Source of the DNA: DASPKO01 sp035628055
GTDB taxonomy: Bacteria > Planctomycetota > Phycisphaerae > Phycisphaerales > UBA1924
Direction of reading: 5' to 3'
Assembly: GCA_035628055.1 (NCBI GenBank)
Contig: DASPKO010000236.1
Span: 1 to 20,271 of the forward strand
DNA length: 20,271 bases
In this document: in pieces, positions 6,904-12,617 of the stretch
Numbering within the stretch: position 1 is the stretch's first letter
How the letters are laid out: each line of letters opens with the position of its first letter
The notes under the pieces: model-generated
Databases searched by the model: none
Told to the model about the DNA's origin: nothing
What the model saw: only the letters and a program-made list of their open reading frames with translations
Position numbers and translations under genes: made by a program

Positions 6904-7659
6904 ATGGCCGCCCCCGCCACGCCCCCGCCGCACCGTCCCACGGGGCGCTCGACCGGCCCCCGCGGCTGGCTGGGGCCGCTCCTGACGGCGGGCCTGCTCT
7001 TCGCCGGGCTGTCGCTGCTGATGCGGGCCCAGGAGCGCGGCCTGGTGCGGGCCATCGGCACCGTCGACGCGCCCATGGACCCCGCCGGCCCGCCCGTGCG
7101 GATCGCCGAGATCGCCTCCGCGGTGCGCGCCCTGAAGCTCGTGACGGTCGAGATCACCTCGACGGCCATCGCGCAGAGCCAGGACGAGAGCTGGCGGGGC
7201 GACGTCTCGGCCCTGGTGCGGGCCCCGGTCCGTCTCTTCTACGGGACCGACCTCTCCCGCCTCGACGCCGCCTCCATCACGTGGTCCCCGGGGCTGGCGG
7301 GGCTCGTGATCCGCGTCCCCGCCCCGCGCCGCATCGCCACCGAGGTGTACGGCGAGGCCGAGCGCTACGACGTCCGCGCCGGGTGGGCGCGCTTCCGCTC
7401 CCGCGCCGGCGAGTATCACCTGGGCCTGGCCCGCTCCCGGCTCCACGAGGCGGCGGTCGCCATGCGGCTGGACCCGCGGCAGGCCGAGGACGTGCGCCGG
7501 ATGACCCGCGAGCAGGTCGCCGGGCTGGTGCGCACGCTCACCCAGGGCCGCGTGCCCGTCGAGGTCGTCTTCATCGAGACCGAGGAGCCGCCGGGGAGCC
7601 AAGCGCCAGCGGGGACCGGTCCGGCCGGCCCCGTCGCTTCCGCGGGCCCGCGGCCGTGA
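6904..7659 (+). CDS. Membrane-anchored DUF4230-like protein
   Basis: The 251-residue protein has a proline-rich cytoplasmic start, one membrane segment (about residues 23-40, GPLLTAGLLFAGLSLLM) and a soluble domain. The pattern LKLVTVEITSTAIAQSQDES (about 78-97), then LFYGTDLSRLDAASITW and GLVIRVPAPRRI, resembles DUF4230 proteins, in which 'LVT.E' is followed by a 'G.DLS.I' strand and an 'I.LP.P.I' strand. The C-terminal 25 residues are Pro/Gly/Ala-rich and probably disordered. The ATG at 6904 is the first that keeps a plausible N-terminus; upstream codons overlap the Rhs debris. No Shine-Dalgarno is visible. The stop overlaps the GTG start of the next gene (GTGA), so the two are coupled. Function is unknown; the family call is from motif spacing only. 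Confidence 0.75.
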   Translation: MAAPATPPPHRPTGRSTGPRGWLGPLLTAGLLFAGLSLLMRAQERGLVRAIGTVDAPMDPAGPPVRIAEIASAVRALKLVTVEITSTAIAQSQDESWRGDVSALVRAPVRLFYGTDLSRLDAASITWSPGLAGLVIRVPAPRRIATEVYGEAERYDVRAGWARFRSRAGEYHLGLARSRLHEAAVAMRLDPRQAEDVRRMTREQVAGLVRTLTQGRVPVEVVFIETEEPPGSQAPAGTGPAGPVASAGPRP

Positions 7660-8780
7660 CCGCCCCGCCGGGGCGCACGCTGTGGCGGCTCAAGTGGAAC
7701 CTGGCCCGCGCCGCGGCCGCCGCGGTCCTGCTCTGGGTGCTGGTGGCCGACACCCCGGCCCGCCTGGCCCGGGCGCAGTACGCGGCCCTGCCCGACCTGG
7801 ACTACGCGGCCGAGGTGCGCCGCCTGCGCGAGGCGGGCCGCTGCGCCGAGGCCCTCGTGGTCGCCGACGCGGGGCTGGCCCGGGCGGCCGGCCCGGAGGC
7901 GCTTGGCCTGGCGACCGAGCGCGCGCAGGCCGTGCGCGAGCGCGACGGCTTCCTGCGCCGGGCGCGCCGGCTGGGGGCCGGGGCGCTGACCGGCGAGGCC
8001 GAGTCGCTCGAAGGATTGCTAGGTGCGGTCGCGGCGGACATGTTCGTCGTGGGCGACGTGCGCGACCTGTTTCTGCAGTCGGTCAGGTACGGGCTGGACG
8101 GGGAGGCCGATCCGGTCATCGTGGCCCTGTCGCTCGTGGGGCTGGGGACCACGGCGGTCCCGAGCGCCGACTGGGGAGCCGCCGTGCTCAAGGCGGCGCG
8201 CAAGCTCGGTCACGTCTCCGAGGGCTTGGCGGGCTGGATCGTGGCGGCGGCGCGGCGCGGCGACACCGCGAACCTCGGAGCGCTCGTCGCCGATGTGCGC
8301 ACGATCGCCGCCCGGGCCTCGCCCGCCGGGGCCGCCCGCCTGCTGGAACATGCCGACGGACCGGCGGACGTCGCCCGCGTCGCCGGGTTCGTGCGGGCCG
8401 CTCCCGACGGCGCGTTCGCGCTGCACGCCACGGGCCGGCACGGCGTGCGGCTGCTGGCCTCGGGCGAGCGGGGCGCGGAGGCCGCGGTCGGTCTGGCCGC
8501 GCGCAAGGGGCCGGCCGGCAACCGCTGGCTCGCCAGCGGCAACTGGCGGTTGATGCTCCGCCCTCACCCGCTCATCGGGCTTGGCAAGGGGCTCTGGAAG
8601 GGCAACGCGGCGCGGCTCGCCGAGCGCCTGATCGCCTCCCTGGGCCGGCACGCCTGGTGGCTCCTGCCCCTTTCGGCGGCGTGGCTCGTTTTCGAGCTGG
8701 GCCTGACCCGCCGGGCGCGTGCCCAGCCGGCGCCTCCACCCGCGAGCCGGTTGCGGGCACGAATCGGCCTCCAGCCGTAG
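7656..8780 (+). CDS. Helical membrane protein of unknown function with N- and C-terminal anchors
   Basis: This 374-residue protein begins at a GTG overlapping the upstream stop. A signal-anchor-like segment (about residues 12-30, NLARAAAAAVLLWVLVA) is followed by ADLDY-type alpha-helical sequence with paired helices (AAEVRRLREAGRCAEALVVA, about 48-67) reminiscent of TPR-like repeats. A second helical region has short hydrophobic patches (DPVIVALSLVGLGTTAV). A short Gly/Lys/Trp patch (HPLIGLGKGLWKGN) precedes a C-terminal membrane helix (WWLLPLSAAWLVFELGL, about 332-348) and a basic, Pro-rich tail. I do not recognise a family. Coupling to the DUF4230-like gene and a 52-base gap to the lipid kinase suggest one operon acting at the inner membrane. 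Confidence 0.8.
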   Translation: MTAPPGRTLWRLKWNLARAAAAAVLLWVLVADTPARLARAQYAALPDLDYAAEVRRLREAGRCAEALVVADAGLARAAGPEALGLATERAQAVRERDGFLRRARRLGAGALTGEAESLEGLLGAVAADMFVVGDVRDLFLQSVRYGLDGEADPVIVALSLVGLGTTAVPSADWGAAVLKAARKLGHVSEGLAGWIVAAARRGDTANLGALVADVRTIAARASPAGAARLLEHADGPADVARVAGFVRAAPDGAFALHATGRHGVRLLASGERGAEAAVGLAARKGPAGNRWLASGNWRLMLRPHPLIGLGKGLWKGNAARLAERLIASLGRHAWWLLPLSAAWLVFELGLTRRARAQPAPPPASRLRARIGLQP

Positions 8781-8832
8781 GTCCTGCGGCCCCGGAGGTG
8801 CGGACACTCAGGCGGGGAACGGAGCTTCGCGC

Positions 8833-9783
8833 GTGGACGTGGCGATCATCCTGAACCGGAGCGCCGGCTCGGCGACGACGGTTGATCTGGACGGGCTGGC
8901 CGGGGCGCTGGCGCCGCTCGGCCGGGTCGGCACCGTTCCGGCGCGGGCGGACGAGGGCCCGACGGAGCAGCTCGCGCGGGGGCTCGAGGCCGGTGCGACG
9001 ACGCTCATCGCCGCCGGGGGCGACGGGACCGTCAGCGGCCTGGTCAACGCCCTCGACGCTCGCGGCCTGCTCGGGCGTGTCCGGCTCGGCGTGATCCCAC
9101 TAGGCACCGGCAACGACCTGGCGCGCTCGCTCGGGCTTCCGATGGATCCGCTCGAGGCCGCCGCGGTGCTCGCCCGCGGTGTGGCGCGCCGCCTGGACCT
9201 TCTCCGGCTCTGCGCCGCCGACTGTGCCGACCCGGCCCGGCGCGTCGCCCGCCTGGTGCTCAACGCGTCGACGGCCGGCTTCGGGAGCCTGGTCGCGGAG
9301 CACACCGGCGACGGGGCCAAGCGGGCCCTGGGCGCGCTCGCCTACGCCGCCAGCGCGGTCTCCGAGGCCGCCTCCGCCAAGCTCTACTGCGTCCGCGTCA
9401 GGGCCGACCATTCCGAGGCCTTCAGGACCACCACCTACCACCTGGTCGTGTGCAACGGCCGCACGATCGGGGGCGGCGTCCCCGTCTCGCCCGCCTCGCT
9501 CCTGGACGACGGCCTGCTGGACCTGACCATCACGCCCGGGCTCTCCGCGGCCGAGCTGGCCGTGCTGGTGGCCAAGGCTCTCGGGGGGCGCCACGGGCCC
9601 GAGGACGGGATCATCACCCGGTCGGCGCGGACCCTGGACCTCGAGAGCGACCCGCCCTTGCCGCTCAATGCCGACGGCGACCTGTTGGGCACGACCCCGG
9701 CGCGATACAAGGTCCTCCCACGGGCCGCGGAGTTTCTCATCGGGCCCGAGGCGGGAGTGGCGGGGAGCCCGGCGCGGGAATGA
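8833..9783 (+). CDS. Diacylglycerol/lipid kinase family protein
   Basis: The 316-residue protein matches the DagK/YegS/BmrU lipid kinase family, which phosphorylates diacylglycerol or related lipids with ATP at the cytoplasmic face of the membrane. It opens VDVAIILNRSAGS (family: 'NP.SG'), has the nucleotide-binding GGDGTV at residues 62-67, and PLGTGNDLARSLGLP near 88-102. The C-terminal beta-rich half carries VCNGRTIGGGVPVSPASLLD, then DGLLDLTI, and NADGDLLG near the end, all conserved in the family. The start is the GTG at 8833 with a purine-rich GGAACGGAG ahead of it; an upstream in-frame ATG at 8719 would overlap the preceding gene and add an unrelated basic tail. Lipid specificity cannot be told from sequence. 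Confidence 0.93.
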   Translation: MDVAIILNRSAGSATTVDLDGLAGALAPLGRVGTVPARADEGPTEQLARGLEAGATTLIAAGGDGTVSGLVNALDARGLLGRVRLGVIPLGTGNDLARSLGLPMDPLEAAAVLARGVARRLDLLRLCAADCADPARRVARLVLNASTAGFGSLVAEHTGDGAKRALGALAYAASAVSEAASAKLYCVRVRADHSEAFRTTTYHLVVCNGRTIGGGVPVSPASLLDDGLLDLTITPGLSAAELAVLVAKALGGRHGPEDGIITRSARTLDLESDPPLPLNADGDLLGTTPARYKVLPRAAEFLIGPEAGVAGSPARE

Positions 9784-9807
9784 TCGGCCCTTCTTCGCAG
9801 TGCCCGG

Positions 9808-9822
9808 CCCCCGCACCGGGGG
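9808..9822 (+). terminator. Short GC hairpin between lipid kinase and cysteine dioxygenase genes
   Basis: CCCCCG (9808-9813), loop CAC, CGGGGG (9817-9822) form a perfect six-pair hairpin 25 bases after the lipid kinase stop. No T-run follows. It abuts the TATGCT box of the next gene, so it might instead be part of that promoter region. Confidence 0.25.
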
Positions 9823-9828
9823 TATGCT
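9823..9828 (+). promoter_or_regulatory. Candidate -10 box TATGCT for the cysteine dioxygenase operon
   Basis: TATGCT occurs 40 bases before the cdo start, in the only non-coding gap of this region. A GGAGG ribosome site lies between box and start, giving a normal leadered layout. No -35 box is evident. Confidence 0.35.
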
Positions 9829-9868
9829 GGGGGCTGGCGGATGGCGCCGCCGGGTGGAGGCGACAGGC

Positions 9869-10417
9869 ATGAAACAGCTCGCCGCAAGCCAGACGCTCGA
9901 GGGGTTCCTGGGCTACCTCGATGCGCTCACCGCGCGCCCCGAGCCGGCCGAGCTGGCCGCCCAGCTCGAGGCCCTGGACATCTCCGCGGCGGACGTCGCG
10001 CCGTGGATGCTCTTCGGCGACGACCGCTACCGCCGGAACCTGCTCAGGGCCGGCCCGATGTACCACGCCCTGGTCCTCTGCTGGCGCTCCGGGCAGCGCA
10101 GCCCGATCCACAATCACGCGCGCTCGGTGTGCGGGGTGCGCGTGCTCAAGGGCGTCGCGACCGAGACCATCTTCGACCACTCCCCGTGCGGCCAGGTGCG
10201 CGCGATCAGCTCGCGGGACTACTTCCCGGGCGACGTGATCGTCTCCCAGGACGCGGACACGCACCAGATGTCCAATCTCCAGCCCGCCGGGCAGGACCTG
10301 GTCACGCTGCACATCTACGCGCCGGCGCTCACCTGGATGGACACCTTCTCTCTCGAGGGGGGGCGGATCACGCGCGTGGCCGAGCAGCTCGATCACGCCG
10401 ACGGGAGCGGGATCTGA
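9869..10417 (+). CDS. cdo: Cysteine dioxygenase
   Basis: The 182-residue cupin protein oxidises cysteine to cysteine sulfinic acid with O2 and one Fe(II) ion in the cytoplasm. The three iron ligands are visible: His81 and His83 in SPIHNHARSVCG and His132 in DTHQMSN. Cys88 falls five residues after the second histidine, as does the crosslinking cysteine of animal enzymes, and Tyr150 in TLHIYAP is placed like its partner tyrosine, so the Cys-Tyr cofactor may form. Many bacterial enzymes lack that cysteine, so its presence is notable. YRRNLL (54-59) supplies the substrate-carboxylate arginine. GGAGG at 9856-9860 fixes the start. The stop overlaps the next gene as CTGA, tying it to a YeiH-type exporter. 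Confidence 0.95.
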   Translation: MKQLAASQTLEGFLGYLDALTARPEPAELAAQLEALDISAADVAPWMLFGDDRYRRNLLRAGPMYHALVLCWRSGQRSPIHNHARSVCGVRVLKGVATETIFDHSPCGQVRAISSRDYFPGDVIVSQDADTHQMSNLQPAGQDLVTLHIYAPALTWMDTFSLEGGRITRVAEQLDHADGSGI

Positions 10418-11550
10418 CCACGGAGAGCCCGGCCGCCACGGCACCGGCGGATGCGGAGCGCGCGCCCGGGACCGGGGCGGCGGCCCCGGAGTTCCGGCAC
10501 TGTCCGCGCTGGCCCGGCGCCCTGGTGGCGGTGCTCCTCGCCACCGTCGCCTACGCCTCGCAGTACGTGCCCGCCGCCCCCTTCCAGGTCGTGGTTTCCG
10601 GCGGGCGGGTCACCCGTCCGCTGAGCCCGGCCCTGCTGGCGATCCTCCTCGGCCTGCTGGTCCGCAACCTGGTGCCGGCCACGGACAGGCTCGGACCCGG
10701 AGCCAGGGTCGTGGCTCGGACCGCGCTCCCCTGGTCCGTCGTGCTCGCCGGCGCCAGCCTCGACCTGGCAAGGGTCGGCGAGCTGGGGGCGCTGCCCGTG
10801 CTGGTGATCGTGCTGGGGATCCTGGTGGCGCTGGGGATGGCGCTCTCGATAGGCGCCTGGCTGCGGGTCCCGTGGCGTACCGGCCTGATGGTCGGGGCGG
10901 GCACCGCGATCTGCGGCAACAACGCGGTGATCGCGGTCGCCCCCGTCGTCCGGGCCAGGGACGAGGACGTCGCGGTCTGCATCGCCACGGTGAACCTGTG
11001 CGGCCTTCTGGCGATGATCGTGCTCCCGGTCGTCGCCTGGCGCCTGGGGCTTGACGAGCGGGCCTTCGGCGTCGTGGCGGGGGCCAGCGTGCACTCGGTC
11101 CCGCAGGCGGTCGCGACCGGGTACGCCTTCGGCCCGGACGCCGGCGCCACCGCCACACTCGTCAAGCTCGTGCGCGTGGCGCTGCTTGGACCGCTGGTGC
11201 TGATCATCGCCGCCGTGGTCGCTGGCGCACGCCGCGACGCGGGCGCCCGGACCGGCCCTGCGGGGTTGGTTCCCTGGTTCCTCTGGGGCTTCGTGCTGGT
11301 GGCCGCCGTGCGCGCGCTGGGGTGGATCCCGGTGCTCGAGCTCGGCGGCCGACCTCTCGATCTGGTGCCGGTGATGGAGAAGGTCGGCTCGGCCCTGCTC
11401 ACGCTCGCCATGGCCGGCATCGGGCTCGATCTCTCGCTTCGCACCTTGGCCCGCTCGGGCGGGCGGGCCGTGGCGACCGGGCTCGTGGCGAGCACGGCCC
11501 TGGCGGCGGCGTGCTTCGGGCTCGCCCGGGGCCTGCTCGGACCTCACTAG
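10414..11550 (+). CDS. yeiH: YeiH/UPF0324-family putative sulfate/anion exporter
   Basis: This integral membrane protein of about 378 residues has some ten hydrophobic helices and the family signatures: PLSPALLAILLGLLVRN near the N-terminus, GAGTAICGNNAVIAVAPVV in the middle (the conserved 'G..ICG.SAI.A..P' half-helix motif, here with N for S), GASVHSVPQAVATGYAFG, and VMEKVGSALLTLAMAGIGLDLSLR. The family is annotated as putative sulfate exporters. The reading frame begins without an ATG/GTG near the end of cdo; CTG at 10414, overlapping the cdo stop as CTGA with purine-rich GGGAGCGGG ahead, is the best start and would read MTTESPAAT. A later GTG start near 10528 is possible. Coupling to cysteine dioxygenase suggests export of a sulfur-oxidation product such as sulfite, sulfate or a sulfinate; this is inference. 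Confidence 0.9.
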   Translation: MTTESPAATAPADAERAPGTGAAAPEFRHCPRWPGALVAVLLATVAYASQYVPAAPFQVVVSGGRVTRPLSPALLAILLGLLVRNLVPATDRLGPGARVVARTALPWSVVLAGASLDLARVGELGALPVLVIVLGILVALGMALSIGAWLRVPWRTGLMVGAGTAICGNNAVIAVAPVVRARDEDVAVCIATVNLCGLLAMIVLPVVAWRLGLDERAFGVVAGASVHSVPQAVATGYAFGPDAGATATLVKLVRVALLGPLVLIIAAVVAGARRDAGARTGPAGLVPWFLWGFVLVAAVRALGWIPVLELGGRPLDLVPVMEKVGSALLTLAMAGIGLDLSLRTLARSGGRAVATGLVASTALAAACFGLARGLLGPH

Positions 11551-11558
11551 CATCCACC

Positions 11559-12539
11559 ATGCCCAAGCCCAAGCAGCTCGTGGCCGGGATCGACCTGGGC
11601 GGGACCAACATCCAGGCCGGCGTGGTGCAGCTCTCGGGCTCGGGGGAGGCGACGGTGCTGGGGCGGGGCAAGCGCAAGACCCACGCCGACGAGGGGCTCG
11701 AGGGGGTCCTCGGGCGCGTGCTCGAGGGCCTCGAGGCCGCCTGCGAGGAGGCCAAGGTCCGGCCCAAGGACCTGCGGGCCCTGGGCATCGGGGCCCCCGC
11801 GCCGGTCGACCCGGAGGCCGGAACCGTGCTCGAGGCGGTGAACCTCCGCTGGAACGACGTGCCCCTGGCGGAGATCCTCCGGGAGAAGTTCGCGGGGGGG
11901 CTACCCGTGGCGGTCGACAACGACGTGAACGCCGCGGTCTACGGGGAATGGCGCTGCGGGGCGGGCGCGGGCGTGACGGACCTTCTGGGCATCTGGCTGG
12001 GGACCGGCGTGGGCGGCGGGCTCATCCTCGCCGGCCGGCTCTATCACGGCGCCCTGCTGACCGCCGGCGAGATCGGGCACATGACGCTCTTCCCGCGCGC
12101 GCCCGTCGGCATGCGATCGCTGGAGCAGTGCTGCTCGCGGACGGCGATCGCCCGGCGGCTCGCCGCGCTGGTGCGCGCCAACCACCCGAGCCTGCTCACC
12201 GAGCTCTCCAAGGGCGAGGTGGGGGAGATCAAGTCCAAGACCATCGCCAAGGCCTACCAGGCCGACGACGCGCTCACGCGCCAGGTCGTCGACGACGGGG
12301 CCGAGCTGGTGGGGATCGCCGCCGCCAGCGCGGTCACGCTGCTGGGCCTGCCCCGCGTCGTGCTCGGCGGCGGGCTGAGCGAGGCCCTGGGCGAGCCCTT
12401 CGTGGAGCGGGTGCGCGAGGCGACGCGCCGGAACGTCTTCCCGCGCCGGCTGCGGACCGTCGACGTCGTCGCCAGCACGCTCATGGACGACGCGGGGGTG
12501 ATCGGGGCCGCGCTCATCGCCGCCGAGCGCGCCGGCTAG
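11559..12539 (+). CDS. ROK-family sugar kinase (glucokinase-like), zinc motif absent
   Basis: The 326-residue protein has the phosphate-binding GIDLGGTN (residues 10-17), IGAPAPVD in the sugar-binding region, DNDVNAA with the probable catalytic base Asp122, GTGVGGGLILAGRLYHG and AGEIGHM (His174). These make it a ROK kinase, probably phosphorylating glucose or a related hexose with ATP. The usual CxCGxxGCxE zinc-binding loop after the GH motif is missing; in its place stands a stretch with only adjacent Cys191-Cys192 (LEQCCSRTA). A further insertion (about 211-232, LSKGEVGEIKSKTIAKAY) precedes the C-terminal helices. The gene starts eight bases after yeiH with no Shine-Dalgarno. Substrate is unproven; the symbol glk is avoided because ROK specificity varies. 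Confidence 0.93.
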   Translation: MPKPKQLVAGIDLGGTNIQAGVVQLSGSGEATVLGRGKRKTHADEGLEGVLGRVLEGLEAACEEAKVRPKDLRALGIGAPAPVDPEAGTVLEAVNLRWNDVPLAEILREKFAGGLPVAVDNDVNAAVYGEWRCGAGAGVTDLLGIWLGTGVGGGLILAGRLYHGALLTAGEIGHMTLFPRAPVGMRSLEQCCSRTAIARRLAALVRANHPSLLTELSKGEVGEIKSKTIAKAYQADDALTRQVVDDGAELVGIAAASAVTLLGLPRVVLGGGLSEALGEPFVERVREATRRNVFPRRLRTVDVVASTLMDDAGVIGAALIAAERAG

Positions 12540-12555
12540 GCCGCCCCCGCCAGGG

Positions 12556-12585
12556 CCGGGCGGCCCCGCGCGCGGCGCGGCCCGG
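12556..12585 (+). terminator. GC-rich inverted repeat after the ROK kinase gene
   Basis: CCGGGC (12556-12561) pairs with GCCCGG (12580-12585), with a self-complementary CCGCG/CGCGG core inside the loop. It lies 17 bases after the ROK stop and ends 18 bases before the leuS -10-like box. No T-run follows, so termination is only a possibility. Confidence 0.25.
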
Positions 12586-12603
12586 GGCGCTCCGGCGCGC
12601 CTC

Positions 12604-12609
12604 TACACT
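12604..12609 (+). promoter_or_regulatory. Candidate -10 box TACACT for a leaderless leuS transcript
   Basis: TACACT ends eight bases before the leuS ATG at 12618. The gap is GC only and holds no Shine-Dalgarno sequence, so transcription would begin at or within a base or two of the start codon. Confidence 0.4.
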
Positions 12610-12617
12610 TGCCCCCC

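Noticed and set aside
8719..8832. Upstream ATG for the lipid kinase
   Set aside because: It overlaps the preceding gene and adds a basic, unrelated segment; the family N-terminus begins at the GTG at 8833.
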